This document shows positions 49,434 to 58,507 of a DNA stretch of 64,000 nt, piece after piece. Where the stretch lies: the NCBI RefSeq assembly GCF_001428305.1, contig NZ_LMRZ01000001.1:744289-808288 (forward strand). The letters are read 5' to 3'. The notes beneath the pieces are model-generated. The model saw only the letters and a program-made list of their open reading frames with translations, searched no databases and was not told where the DNA came from. The number at the start of each line of letters is the position of its first letter. Position 1 is the stretch's first letter. Made by a program: the position numbers and the translations under genes. This stretch comes from Janibacter sp. Soil728. Its GTDB lineage: Bacteria > Actinomycetota > Actinomycetes > Actinomycetales > Dermatophilaceae.

Positions 49434-50443
49434 TTGCCGCCTCCGATCGTCAGACCCATCAGGCGGGTCTTCGTGGTGTCGGTCTTGGTCTGCACGGACG
49501 TGTTGCCGTAGCCGCGACCGAAGTGCCGCTCGAGGAAGTACTGCCCGACCATGAGCACCGAGGTGATCACGAGGTACCACATGCAGGCCGCCATGAGGGT
49601 TGGCATGATCTTCAGCGTCCGGTTGCCGATGGCCTGGGCCTGGAAGAAGAGCTCGGTGCTCAGCGGCAGTGCCATGAGGAGCGAGGTGTCCTTGAGCATC
49701 GCGATCGTCTCGTTGCCCGTCGGCGGGATGATGACCCGCATCGCCTGCGGCAGGATCACCCGACGCATCGACAGGCTCGGCTTCATGCCCAGCGCGGAGG
49801 CGGCCTCACGCTGGCCGTTGTCGACCGACATGATGCCGGCGCGCGCGATCTCGGCCATGTACGCCGCCTCGGAGAGGCCCATCGCGATGATGCCCCAGAT
49901 GAGCGTGCTGCTGATCTGGTTGACGTTGAAGGTGAAGAGCGTCAGGTCGCTGCTCATCCCCAGCCACCCGGCGAGCTGCTGGCTGAAGGGGAAGGGCCCG
50001 ATGTCGAACTTCGGGTAGAGGTAGCCGATGCCGGTGCCGAAGAGCACGACGAGCACCAGGCGGGGGATCCCGCGGAAGAACCAGGTGTAGAGGAACCCGA
50101 CGAACTTCAGCACCGGGTTGTCCGACAGCCGCATGACGCCGATGACCACACCGAGGCCGACGCCGATGATCATCGAGCCGATCGTCGCGAGGATGGTGCC
50201 CTTGAGCAGGCCCTCGAGGACGGGGGAGTAGTTCATCACCTGGAAGGCGAAGGGCCAGTCCCAGCGCTCGTTGGTGACGAAGCTGGAGATGACCATCGCG
50301 AAGAAGATCGCGATGATGACGAGTGCGACCCAGCGCCCCGGGTGACGCACCGGGACAGCCTTGATGGGGCCGGTGTCGGACAGGGGAGCCGACCCCCCTT
50401 CGACGGTCGAAGGGGGGATCGCCGCACCGCTGCCGGTGGTCAT
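49430..50443 (-). CDS. Amino-acid ABC transporter permease
   Basis: 337 residues, HisM/GlnP-type, about five or six helices; the EAA loop [29 protein letters not shown] (about 200-228, given in parts) contacts the ATPase. The N-terminal 40 residues include the hairpin-coded stretch [13 protein letters not shown] overlap with the binding-protein gene; GTGA overlap with the ATPase gene. Confidence 0.9.
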   Translation of the reverse strand: MTTGSGAAIPPSTVEGGSAPLSDTGPIKAVPVRHPGRWVALVIIAIFFAMVISSFVTNERWDWPFAFQVMNYSPVLEGLLKGTILATIGSMIIGVGLGVVIGVMRLSDNPVLKFVGFLYTWFFRGIPRLVLVVLFGTGIGYLYPKFDIGPFPFSQQLAGWLGMSSDLTLFTFNVNQISSTLIWGIIAMGLSEAAYMAEIARAGIMSVDNGQREAASALGMKPSLSMRRVILPQAMRVIIPPTGNETIAMLKDTSLLMALPLSTELFFQAQAIGNRTLKIMPTLMAACMWYLVITSVLMVGQYFLERHFGRGYGNTSVQTKTDTTKTRLMGLTIGGGK

Positions 50444-51336
50444 CAGGGGTTGACCGCGAAGGAGTCGATGCCGCCCGACTCGTTACCCCAGTTCTTCAGG
50501 ATGGCGTCGTAGCTGCCGTCCTTCTTCATGCTCTCGAAGGCGGCGGCGATGGCCTCACCGAACTTCGTCTGGTCCTTGGGGACGACGATGCCGTAGGGGG
50601 CGGAGTCGTAGGTGTCGCCGAGCGCCTCGAGCTCGTCACCCTGCTGCTTGACGGCGTAGAGGCTGATGGGGGAGTCGGCGGCCATGGCCTCGGTCTTGCC
50701 CGAGACGAGGCTCGCGGTGACCTTGGACTGCTCGCCCTCGACGACGAGCTTCATCTTCTGGTCGCACTTCTTGTTGAGGGCGGTCAGCTCGTCGAGCTGG
50801 ACGGTGCCCTTCTGCACGCCGACCGTCTTGCCGCAGGGGTCCTTGGGGTCGACCTTGCCGGGGTTGCCCTTCGTCGTCACCCACTGCGTGCCGGCGTTGA
50901 AGTAGCTGATCATCGAGACCTGCTTCTTGCGCTCGTCGTTGATCGTGAAGGAGCTGACCGCGACGTCGTACTTGTTGGAGTCCACACCGAGGATCAGCCC
51001 GTCGAAGGGGGCGTTCTTCCACGTCGTCTTCAGGCCCATCTTGGCGGCGGCACCCGTGAAGAGGTCGACGTCCATGCCCTCGACGGTCTTGCCGTCGTCT
51101 CCGAGGAACTCGTTGGGGGCGTAGGAGGCGTCGGAGCCGATGCTGAGCGTGCCCTTGCTCTTGATGTCGGCGGGGACGAGCTCCGCGACGGCGTCGTCGA
51201 CCTTCACGTCGGCGGCTGCGGTGGGGGCGTCACTGCCGCTGGACCCGCTGCCCTCCAGGGTGTCGGAACCGCAGGCGGACAGAGCGCCGGCACTGACGGC
51301 GAGCGAGACGAAGAGAGCGACGTGGGCACGGCGCAT
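50443..51336 (-). CDS. Amino-acid ABC transporter substrate-binding lipoprotein
   Basis: 297 residues with a lipoprotein signal ending LSAC (Cys22), then an SBP_bac_3 domain (GTLSIGSDASYAPNEF to KNWG). Solute: a polar amino acid by family; which one is not evident. GGAGG precedes ATG 51336. First gene of the importer operon. Confidence 0.9.
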   Translation of the reverse strand: MRRAHVALFVSLAVSAGALSACGSDTLEGSGSSGSDAPTAAADVKVDDAVAELVPADIKSKGTLSIGSDASYAPNEFLGDDGKTVEGMDVDLFTGAAAKMGLKTTWKNAPFDGLILGVDSNKYDVAVSSFTINDERKKQVSMISYFNAGTQWVTTKGNPGKVDPKDPCGKTVGVQKGTVQLDELTALNKKCDQKMKLVVEGEQSKVTASLVSGKTEAMAADSPISLYAVKQQGDELEALGDTYDSAPYGIVVPKDQTKFGEAIAAAFESMKKDGSYDAILKNWGNESGGIDSFAVNP

Positions 51337-51428
51337 GGTGGTCCTCCAGATGCACGTTGGGGCACTGGAAGCGTGCCCGGTGCGCGCCATCGTGCCACCG
51401 CGCCGGGCAGTGCGGGGACATCCACGCC

Positions 51429-51456
51429 GCGACCGTCACGACATCGTGACGGTCGC
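51429..51456 (-). terminator. Hairpin terminator after the vWA substrate-binding gene
   Basis: Perfect 13-bp stem GCGACCGTCACGA / TCGTGACGGTCGC with a two-base loop, 15 bases after the stop on the minus strand. Confidence 0.8.
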
Positions 51457-51470
51457 CCCCTTCGCCCCGG

Positions 51471-53234
51471 TCAGCGTCCGCTGCGCGCCAGCAGTGCCTG
51501 GACGAAGACCCGCTCGATGTCGTCGGGCGTCTCGGCGATGTAGCTCGTGCCGCCCGTCTCGTCGGAGATCTTCTGCAGCGCGGTCGGGTTGGCCTCGCCC
51601 ATGCCGATGGTGATGACGCGCACCGGCTTCTTCGAGTCGTAGGCGTCGTCGAGCTTCGTGAGCAGCTGCTTCAGGGTCAGGCCACCGTTGGGGTCGTCGT
51701 TCTCGCCGTCGGTGAAGACGACGATCGAGTTGACGTACTCGGGGTCGTACTCCTTGACCATCTTCTGGTGTGCGGCCCAGATCGAGTCGTAGAGCGCGGT
51801 GTCGCCGCCGAGGTACTGGTCGCTGCCCTCGATGAGCTTGCCCAGCTTGTCGCGGTGGCTGCCCGCGCCGTCGGCACTGTCCAGTCGCTTGACCGGCGAG
51901 ATCTGACGGTAGTCCTTGCCCTTGGACTGATCGGTGCTGAAGATCCACGCACCGACCTCGCTGCCGGCCGGCAGGATGCTGGCGCCCTTGCTGAGCGCTC
52001 CCTTGGTGACCTCCCAGCGCGTCATGCCGGGGGTCGGGCTGGGTCGCTCCATCGAGCCGGACGCGTCGACGACGGCGAGCATGCGCATGTCCGTGCGCAT
52101 CTTGTCCCACTGATCGACGGCGGCGATGCGCTCGTCGCGGTCCAGCGACTCGAGCTCGACCAGCTTGGCCGCGGGCTGCCCGGCGACCTCCGGCCCACCC
52201 GAGCCGTTGGACTCGCGGAAGCCGGCCTGGGTCAGCGCCTCGCGCATCGTGAGGGTGCCGAGCTCGGTCCGTGCGCTGTCGGCGGTCTTGAGCACCTCGC
52301 CGCTCAGCTCGGGGTTCATGATCCACGGGTAGTCCAGCGACAGCGTTCCCTTGGCCGGCATCACCGCGCGAAGGGGGGTGACGTCCGGGTTGTCCTCGTT
52401 GTAGGCAGCGATCTGCTGCTCGGACGCGGGGAAGGGCTGGGTCTTCTTCTGGTCCGCGGTGTAGTCGGCGAACAGCTTGGTGAGCGACGGCGCCGCGAAG
52501 CGCGACATGAAGATCAGGCGGGAGCCGGTCTCGAGGCCGATCCGGTCCGGCTGCCCGATTCGGCTGGCGTGGAAGGCGAGTCGGCTGGCCGTGTCGGTGT
52601 CGGGGTTGGCCATCCGCAGACCGCCGTCCTTGTTGACGAGGGTGCCCCAGGACGGGAAGTCCATGACCTTCTTGGTCTGGTCGGCGCCGCTGGCCAGCAC
52701 GACGGGGGAGGAGGCGATCGACTGGCCCTCGATCCACTGACCCTTGGTCTTGCTCGCGTCGATCGCGTCGATCCAGGTCGAGCTGTCCGGGATCCAGATG
52801 TCAGGGGCCTGGCCCTCGTTGATGTTCTTCGCGGCGTCGGCGGCCGAGGTGGGGGTGACGTCGAAGGCCGCGCACTGGTTGCTCTCCTTGACCTTGGCGA
52901 GAGCCTCCTCGAGCGGACCAGCGATCTCGGGGGTGGCGGCGACGGTGATCGCCCGGTCACCGCAGGCGGAATCGGTGCTGTCGTCGCCCCCCAACGCGGC
53001 GAAGGCGCCGACGCCGCAGAGGGCGAGCACGAGGAGCGCGGCGAGGGCGAGGAGCAAGACGGGGCGCTTCTTGCCCTCCTTCTCACGCCGGCGGGAGCGG
53101 CGCGAGGGTGGGGAGTCGGCGTCCTCCCCCTTCGTCACGGGGGTGGCTGTTGCTGCTGTGGGGGTCTCGGTGCCCTCGGGACCTTCGTCGTCCCAGAGGT
53201 CGCGTCGCCGTGAGGGTCGGCTGTCGCCGCTCAT
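51471..53234 (-). CDS. Membrane-anchored substrate-binding and vWA domain protein
   Basis: 587 residues. A basic cytoplasmic N-terminus leads to one helix (about 56-80), then an extracytoplasmic SBP-like domain (about 90-330) and a C-terminal vWA domain (about 383-580) whose MIDAS is DASGSM (about 388). Both domain types bind ligands or metal; the family is common in actinobacteria and of unknown function. AAGGAG precedes ATG 53234. The vWA domain resembles the one fused to TadB in function class only. Confidence 0.82.
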   Translation of the reverse strand: MSGDSRPSRRRDLWDDEGPEGTETPTAATATPVTKGEDADSPPSRRSRRREKEGKKRPVLLLALAALLVLALCGVGAFAALGGDDSTDSACGDRAITVAATPEIAGPLEEALAKVKESNQCAAFDVTPTSAADAAKNINEGQAPDIWIPDSSTWIDAIDASKTKGQWIEGQSIASSPVVLASGADQTKKVMDFPSWGTLVNKDGGLRMANPDTDTASRLAFHASRIGQPDRIGLETGSRLIFMSRFAAPSLTKLFADYTADQKKTQPFPASEQQIAAYNEDNPDVTPLRAVMPAKGTLSLDYPWIMNPELSGEVLKTADSARTELGTLTMREALTQAGFRESNGSGGPEVAGQPAAKLVELESLDRDERIAAVDQWDKMRTDMRMLAVVDASGSMERPSPTPGMTRWEVTKGALSKGASILPAGSEVGAWIFSTDQSKGKDYRQISPVKRLDSADGAGSHRDKLGKLIEGSDQYLGGDTALYDSIWAAHQKMVKEYDPEYVNSIVVFTDGENDDPNGGLTLKQLLTKLDDAYDSKKPVRVITIGMGEANPTALQKISDETGGTSYIAETPDDIERVFVQALLARSGR

Positions 53235-53364
53235 CAATTTCTCCTTCGCCGCGGGCGCGCCATCGCTGCCCCCCGCTCAATCATGACCCACCAGAGGACC
53301 ACACAGACCCCGCAGCGCGGGCGATCCTGTGCGGACGATCACGCCGGGTGGTTAAGGTGCGCGC

Positions 53365-54438
53365 ATGGACACCCCACGGCTGCGCTCGGCCCTCGACCAG
53401 GTTCCCGCCTACGTTGCTGGCAAGCCGCCGGTTCCTCGCGAAGGCCTCACGGTCTACAAGGTCTCGTCCAACGAGAACCCCAACCCGCCGCTCCCTTCGG
53501 TCCTCGAGGTCATCCGCGAGGCGGCAGGTCAGGTCAACCGGTACCCCGACATGGGCGTCACCGGCCTGACCGACGCTCTCGCCGAGTACCTCGACGTGCC
53601 CCGCGAGCAGATCGCGACCGGCACCGGCTCCGTCGGCGTTCTCGCCCAGGTCATCCAGTCGACCTGCGACCCGGGCGACGAGGTCGTCTACGCCTGGCGT
53701 TCCTTCGAGGCCTACCCGATCGTCGTCGCGATCGCTGGTGCGAGGTCCGTGCAGATCCCACTCACCTCTGACCACCGCCACGACCTCGACGCGATGGCCG
53801 CGGCGATCACCGACCGCACCCGCGTCGTCCTCGTGTGCACCCCCAACAACCCGACCGGGCCGGCCGTCAAGCACGCCGAGCTCGAGGACTTCATCGCCAA
53901 GGTGCCGCGCGATGTCCTGATCGTCGTCGACGAGGCCTACCTCGAGTTCGTCGAGGGCGAAGGGGAGGTCGACGGGCTCTCCCTTCGCCGCCAGCACGAC
54001 AACGTCATGCTGCTGCGCACCTTCTCCAAGGCGTACGGCTTGGCCGGTCTGCGCGTGGGCTACGCCATCGCACCCGAGCCGGTGGCCGAGGCGCTGCGCA
54101 AGACGGCCACCCCCTTCGGCGTCAACCTCATCGCCCAGGCCGCGGCGATCGCCTCACTCGACGCCAAGGACGAGCTCGACGTGCGGGTCAAGGACATCGT
54201 CGCGGAGCGCGCGCGGGTCCTCGCGGGGTTGCGGGAGGCGGGCTGGGAGATGACCGACAGCCAGGCCAACTTCGTGTGGTTCCCGCTCGGCGAGCGCACG
54301 GGCGACTTCGTCGCGGCCTGCGCCGACGCCGGTCTGTCCGTGCGGCCCTACGGCACGGACGGCGTGCGCGTCAGCATCGGCGAGACCGAGGCCAACGACC
54401 GGCTCCTCGACGTGGCGCGGGAGTTCGCGCGCGCCTGA
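53365..54438 (+). CDS. hisC: HisC-type aminotransferase (histidinol-phosphate or aromatic)
   Basis: 357 residues, class I/II PLP fold. PLP lysine Lys222 in [13 protein letters not shown], Asn161 (CTPNNPTG), Asp189 and Tyr192 in VVDEAYLEF are in place. No other his genes are near, so it may instead be the aromatic amino-acid aminotransferase (Pat) found in actinobacteria. A hairpin with CGAAGGG/CCCTTCG arms is in its coding sequence at 53956-53989. Confidence 0.85.
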   Translation: MDTPRLRSALDQVPAYVAGKPPVPREGLTVYKVSSNENPNPPLPSVLEVIREAAGQVNRYPDMGVTGLTDALAEYLDVPREQIATGTGSVGVLAQVIQSTCDPGDEVVYAWRSFEAYPIVVAIAGARSVQIPLTSDHRHDLDAMAAAITDRTRVVLVCTPNNPTGPAVKHAELEDFIAKVPRDVLIVVDEAYLEFVEGEGEVDGLSLRRQHDNVMLLRTFSKAYGLAGLRVGYAIAPEPVAEALRKTATPFGVNLIAQAAAIASLDAKDELDVRVKDIVAERARVLAGLREAGWEMTDSQANFVWFPLGERTGDFVAACADAGLSVRPYGTDGVRVSIGETEANDRLLDVAREFARA

Positions 54439-54452
54439 CGGCCCCAACCCCC

Positions 54453-54518
54453 TGCATTGCCCTATGGCAATGCACGCGGCCCCCCGACCGTTCGTCTGCA
54501 TTCCCCTATGGCAATGCA
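54453..54518. repeat. Family A palindromes, pair at the 3' side of the AbiEi/DUF559 gene
   Basis: GCATTGCCCTATGGCAATGC core at 54453-54474 and GCATTCCCCTATGGCAATGC core at 54497-54518, 22 bases apart. The second is preceded by GACCGTTCGTCT, also found before the copy at 55617. Confidence 0.9.
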
Positions 54519-54562
54519 GACGCGGCCGGGAGCGTGGTCGGCGCGGCCGTGGCGAAGGGGGG

Positions 54563-55510
54563 TCAGGCAGCTGCGCGGACCTCGTCGACGGCCGCGCGGA
54601 TCTGGTCGAGGATGATCGAGTCCTCCGTGAGGTCCGCCCACACGAAGTGGAGGACGATCCAGCCCTCCGCGCGCAGGTCCGCGTCGCGGGCGAGCTGTCT
54701 GGCCATCACCTCGGGCCCCGTGTACTTCACCTCGCCGTCGAACTCGATGGCGATCTTGTACTCCCTCAGGGCGAAGTCCACCCGGTAGTTGTGGCCGCGT
54801 GCGCGCGCCCGGACCTGCGGGTCGAACTCCCACGGACCGTTGCGCAGGATGGCGGCCGTCAGCGTCTCGCCGGGTGACTCGTGGCGTCCCTCGACATGCT
54901 CGAGGGCTCGTCGGGCCGCGGCAATGCCCCGCGAACCGGTCCGCGATGCCACAGCGCGGCTGAGGTCTTCGGTCGTGCACACCTCGAGCCGCAGGGCATG
55001 GTCGGCCGCAACCAACCCGGCCATGGGGTTGTTGCTCATCGCGGTGCCGACGATCGCGGTGACGGGGTCGACGACTCGCACGGTGGCATCGACCAAGGGG
55101 ACGTGGACGTCGACGCACTCCACCCCCTTCGCCGCGAACTCGCTCACGCGCACGCCCCGCCGCGTCCGGCCATGGCTGACGCCCACCGTCGCGATCTCCA
55201 CCGTCGAGAGGTCGCACCGTGCCACAGGCAGTCCGTGGAGCAGCGCTGCCGAGACGCGGCAGGCCGCAGCGCCGTCGCCGAGGAGGCGAAGGTTGGCGAC
55301 GGTCCGCAGGATGTGGCGCTCGTCCTCCGTCGCGTCGGGACGGCACGAGTACCACCCCTGCGCGGCTCGCCAGATCAGCCGCTGCCGCACGAGAAGTGCC
55401 AGGTCGTGCCCTGAGATGCCGTCGGCGCGAGCCTGCTCGGTGCTGAAGAGCGGCAGGTCACGGAAGGCGGCGACGTGGCGGCGCAGTCTCGATGCTCTGG
55501 TCATGGTCAT
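54563..55510 (-). CDS. AbiEi-like winged helix plus DUF559 (PD-(D/E)XK-like) protein
   Basis: 315 residues. The N-terminal part (about 15-60) is the AbiEi antitoxin winged-helix module. The C-terminal part (about 205-305) resembles DUF559/Vsr-like nucleases: Glu211/Glu215, Asp245 (YRVDFAL), Glu256-x-Asp258 (IEFDGEVKY), Lys262 and HFVWADL. No AbiEii-type toxin follows. Common in actinobacteria and unassigned; defence or repair is guesswork. Family A palindrome pairs stand on both sides. Second in-frame ATG at 55504. Confidence 0.75.
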   Translation of the reverse strand: MTMTRASRLRRHVAAFRDLPLFSTEQARADGISGHDLALLVRQRLIWRAAQGWYSCRPDATEDERHILRTVANLRLLGDGAAACRVSAALLHGLPVARCDLSTVEIATVGVSHGRTRRGVRVSEFAAKGVECVDVHVPLVDATVRVVDPVTAIVGTAMSNNPMAGLVAADHALRLEVCTTEDLSRAVASRTGSRGIAAARRALEHVEGRHESPGETLTAAILRNGPWEFDPQVRARARGHNYRVDFALREYKIAIEFDGEVKYTGPEVMARQLARDADLRAEGWIVLHFVWADLTEDSIILDQIRAAVDEVRAAA

Positions 55511-55573
55511 GGCGCAACCGTGGCCGAAATCGGCCCGCGAACCGCGAGGTTTTCCACAACGAGACGAGGGCGG

Positions 55574-55638
55574 TGCATTCCCCTATGGCAATGCGCGATT
55601 CCCTCGACCGTTCGTCTGCATTGCCATAGGGCAATGCA
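55574..55638. repeat. Family A palindromes, pair at the 5' side of the AbiEi/DUF559 gene
   Basis: GCATTCCCCTATGGCAATGC core at 55574-55595 and GCATTGCCATAGGGCAATGC core at 55617-55638, again about 21 bases apart and with GACCGTTCGTCT before the second. Confidence 0.9.
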
Positions 55639-55655
55639 GAGTCAGGGGTGAGTGG

Positions 55656-56054
55656 TCAGCGGTCGAGGTCTTCCTTCTCCGGCAGGACCCAGTTGAGGAC
55701 CATCGAGACCAGAGTGATGACCAGTGCGCCGATGACGGCGTCCCACCAGAACTTCGTGATCCCGAAGCTCAGGCCGAGGGGGCCCGAGATCCACTCGGTG
55801 ATCTGCAGGAGGAAGGCGTTCACGACGAAGGTGAAGAGCCCGAGCGTGAGGACGATCGCGGGGAAGGCGAGCACCTTGGCGATCGGCTTCACGATCGCGT
55901 TGACCACGCCGAAGATCAGCGCGACGAGGATGACGGTCGTGAACTTCGAGGCAAAGGTCGTGTCGTTGTCGGCGAGGACGATGCCGTCGATCAGCCACGC
56001 GGCCACCCACAGGGCGACGGCGTTGACTCCGGTCCGGATCAAGAAGTTCGTCAT
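55656..56054 (-). CDS. Phage holin family membrane protein (DUF360)
   Basis: 132 residues, four helices in the pattern of the superfamily IV holins (VNAIVKPIAKVLAFPAIVLTLGLF is the core). Such chromosomal proteins are widespread and not evidence of a prophage. Function unknown. Confidence 0.85.
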   Translation of the reverse strand: MTNFLIRTGVNAVALWVAAWLIDGIVLADNDTTFASKFTTVILVALIFGVVNAIVKPIAKVLAFPAIVLTLGLFTFVVNAFLLQITEWISGPLGLSFGITKFWWDAVIGALVITLVSMVLNWVLPEKEDLDR

Positions 56055-56084
56055 GGGCTCAGCATGTCAGCCCGACCGCTCACC

Positions 56085-56106
56085 TGCATTGCCCTAGGGC
56101 AATGCA
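56085..56106. repeat. Family A palindrome upstream of the holin-like gene
   Basis: T-GCATTGCCCTAGGGCAATGC-A, perfect palindrome, 30 bases before the holin-like start and 180 bases before the E1alpha start. Confidence 0.9.
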
Positions 56107-56143
56107 GGTCCCGGTTTGGGCGTCCACCTGCTGAGACGCTAGG

Positions 56144-56157
56144 TTGGCTCACGCCAA
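56144..56157. promoter_or_regulatory. Candidate operator upstream of the 2-oxoacid dehydrogenase operon
   Basis: TTGGC-TCAC-GCCAA, a perfect inverted repeat 111 bases before the E1alpha start. No regulator gene is adjacent. Confidence 0.5.
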
Positions 56158-56267
56158 TGAACTGTGGCTCGGGTCACAAGCCCGCCGCAGCCGATCGAGG
56201 CGTCAGACGACGCCCTCCGTGGCCGCGGGCGGGGCGATCCCCTGAGCCGAGGCCGAAGGGAGCAGCA

Positions 56268-57509
56268 GTGAGCGACAGCGACGTCGCCGGCCACGCCGGG
56301 ACCCGAGGACGTATGGCAGGGGCCTTCGAGCCCTCGCCCGAGATGGGGCCCACGCCCCCTTCGCAGATCTCGGGGCACTTCTCCGACGACAACCCGGAGA
56401 TGGTCCAGTTCGTCGACGCGGACGGCAACCGTCTGGCGACCAACGAGACCAATGCCCCGTACGCCCAGATCGTCGAGGACATGACGAGCGAGGACGCGCG
56501 GACGATCTACCGCGACCTCGTGCTCGTGCGCCGCATCGACGCCGAGGGCTTCGCCCTCCAGCGCCAGGGTGAGCTCGGCCTGTGGCCGAGCCTCTTCGGC
56601 CAGGAGGCCGCGCAGGTCGGCGCCGGTCGCGCGCTGCGCGCGCAGGACTACGCCTTCCCCGGCTACCGCGAGCACGGCGTCGCGTGGTGTCGCGGGGTCG
56701 ACCCGGTGAGCCTCTTCGGCATGTTCCGCGGGGTCAACCACGGTGGGTGGGACTCCAACGAGAACAACTTCCACCTCTACACGATCGTCATCGGCAACCA
56801 GATGCTCCACGCGGTCGGGTACGGCATGGGCATCGCGGCCGACGGCGACATGGGCACCGGCGACCCGGAGCGCGACGCGGCCGTCATGGCCTTCACCGGT
56901 GACGGTGGCACGAGCCAGGGCGACTTCAACGAGGCCCTCGTCTTCGCGGCCGTGACCAACGCCCCGGTCGTCTTCTTCGTGCAGAACAACCAGTGGGCCA
57001 TCTCCGAGCCCAACGACAAGCAGTTCATCATCCCGCCCTACCAGCGCGCCCGCGGCTTCGGCTTCCCCGGCGTGCTCGTCGACGGCAACGACCCGCTCGC
57101 GTCCTACGCCGTCGCCAAGGACGCGCTCGACAAGGCGCGCAGCGGCCAGGGCCCCACCCTCATCGAGGCCTACACCTACCGGATGGGCGCGCACACGACC
57201 TCCGACGACCCGACGAAGTACCGCAGCGATGCCGAGGTCGAGATCTGGAAGCACAAGGACCCGATCAAGCGCATGCGCGGCTTCATGCAGGAGCGCGGTC
57301 ACGCCGACCCCGAGTTCTTCGCCGCCGTCGACGCGGAGGCCGATGAGGTCGCCGCTCGCATCCGCAAGGCCTGCCAGGAGATGCCCGACCCGGAGCTGCC
57401 GACGATGTTCGACAACCAGTACACCGAGCCACACCCCTTGGTGGAGGCCGAGCGCGAGGAGTTCCTCGCCTACCACGCCGGCTTCGCCGAGGAAGGGGGC
57501 CAGGCATGA
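56268..57509 (+). CDS. bkdA: 2-oxoacid dehydrogenase E1 component, alpha subunit (branched-chain or pyruvate)
   Basis: 413 residues; thiamine-diphosphate motif GDGGTSQGDFNEAL (about 207-220) followed by FVQNNQWAIS. LWPSLFGQEAAQVGAGRAL and YRMGAHTTSDDPTKYR fit the alpha subunit. The set resembles both M. tuberculosis BkdABC and PdhABC-type complexes; specificity cannot be settled by eye. GTG 56268 has GGGAG upstream. The stop overlaps the beta-subunit start by four bases. Confidence 0.88.
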   Translation: MSDSDVAGHAGTRGRMAGAFEPSPEMGPTPPSQISGHFSDDNPEMVQFVDADGNRLATNETNAPYAQIVEDMTSEDARTIYRDLVLVRRIDAEGFALQRQGELGLWPSLFGQEAAQVGAGRALRAQDYAFPGYREHGVAWCRGVDPVSLFGMFRGVNHGGWDSNENNFHLYTIVIGNQMLHAVGYGMGIAADGDMGTGDPERDAAVMAFTGDGGTSQGDFNEALVFAAVTNAPVVFFVQNNQWAISEPNDKQFIIPPYQRARGFGFPGVLVDGNDPLASYAVAKDALDKARSGQGPTLIEAYTYRMGAHTTSDDPTKYRSDAEVEIWKHKDPIKRMRGFMQERGHADPEFFAAVDAEADEVAARIRKACQEMPDPELPTMFDNQYTEPHPLVEAEREEFLAYHAGFAEEGGQA

Positions 57510-58495
57510 GCGGCACCCGACTCTCCCTCGCCAAGGGGCTGAACGCCGGCCTGCGCAAGGCGATGGACAAGGACCCCAAGGTCGTCCTCATGGGCGAGGA
57601 CGTCGGCAAGCTCGGCGGCGTGTTCCGCATCACCGAGGGCCTGCAGAAGGACTTCGGTGACCACCGCGTCATCGACACCCCGCTCGCCGAGTCCGGCATC
57701 GTCGGCACCGCGGTCGGGCTGGCACTGCGCGGCTACCGCCCCGTCGTCGAGATCCAGTTCGACGGCTTCGTCTACCCGGCCTTCGACCAGATCGTCAGCC
57801 AGGTCGCCAAGATGCACGCCCGCTCCCTCGGCCACCTCAAGATGCCGATGGTCATCCGCATCCCCTGCGGTGGCGGCATCGGCGCGGTCGAGCACCACAG
57901 CGAGTCCAACGAGGCCTACTTCGCGCACACCGCCGGCCTGCGGGTCGTCTCGTGCAGCAACGCAGCGGACGCCTACTGGATGATCCAGCAGGCCATCGAG
58001 ACCGACGACCCGGTGGTCTTCTTCGAGCCGAAGCGTCGGTACCACGAGCGGGGCGAGACCGAGATCGACGAAGGGGGTTCCCCTGACCTTGGTTTGTACG
58101 ACGCCCGTGTGGCCAAGGAGGGCAGCGACCTCACGTTGCTCTGCTACGGACCCATGGTCAAGACCTGCCTCCAGGCCGCCGCGGCGGCACAGGAGGAGGG
58201 CCGCAACCTCGAGGTCATCGACCTGCGCTCGCTCAGCCCCCTCGACCTGCCGACGATCACGTCGTCGGTGAAGAAGACCGGTCGGGCGGTCATCGTCCAC
58301 GAGGCGCAGACCTTCGTCAGCCTCGGTGCGGAGATCGCCGCCCGGGTCCAGGAGGAGTGCTTCTACCACCTCGAGGCGCCGGTGCTGCGGGTCGGGGGAT
58401 ACAACATCCCCTACCCGCCCAGCCGCTTCGAGGAGGAGTACCTCCCCACCCTCGACCGCGTCCTCGACGCCGTCGACCGCTCTTTCGCGCACTGA
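57506..58495 (+). CDS. bkdB: 2-oxoacid dehydrogenase E1 component, beta subunit
   Basis: 329 residues, transketolase-fold beta subunit: GEDVGKLGGVFR, DTPLAESGIVGTAVGLAL, the conserved GGGIGAVEHHSESNEAYFAHT segment (partly shown), and FEPKRRY. Forms a heterotetramer with the alpha subunit. ATGA overlap with it; 12 bases before E2, which has an AGGAGG site. Confidence 0.9.
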   Translation: MSGTRLSLAKGLNAGLRKAMDKDPKVVLMGEDVGKLGGVFRITEGLQKDFGDHRVIDTPLAESGIVGTAVGLALRGYRPVVEIQFDGFVYPAFDQIVSQVAKMHARSLGHLKMPMVIRIPCGGGIGAVEHHSESNEAYFAHTAGLRVVSCSNAADAYWMIQQAIETDDPVVFFEPKRRYHERGETEIDEGGSPDLGLYDARVAKEGSDLTLLCYGPMVKTCLQAAAAAQEEGRNLEVIDLRSLSPLDLPTITSSVKKTGRAVIVHEAQTFVSLGAEIAARVQEECFYHLEAPVLRVGGYNIPYPPSRFEEEYLPTLDRVLDAVDRSFAH

Positions 58496-58507
58496 CCAGG
58501 AGGACAC

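Noticed and set aside
51471-53234. Second TadB-type vWA protein belonging to the pilus locus
   Set aside because: It has no T2SS-F domain, has a different order of domains, and lies 26 kb away beside an amino-acid importer.
54563-55510. Complete AbiE toxin-antitoxin system
   Set aside because: Only the AbiEi-like domain is present; no AbiEii nucleotidyltransferase gene lies beside it.
54453-55638. Palindrome pairs as insertion-sequence ends or attachment sites
   Set aside because: No transposase or integrase, no target duplication seen, and the same palindrome occurs singly elsewhere.
55656-56054. Holin-like gene as a sign of a prophage
   Set aside because: The DUF360 family is chromosomal in many bacteria, and no other phage gene, integrase or attachment site is present.
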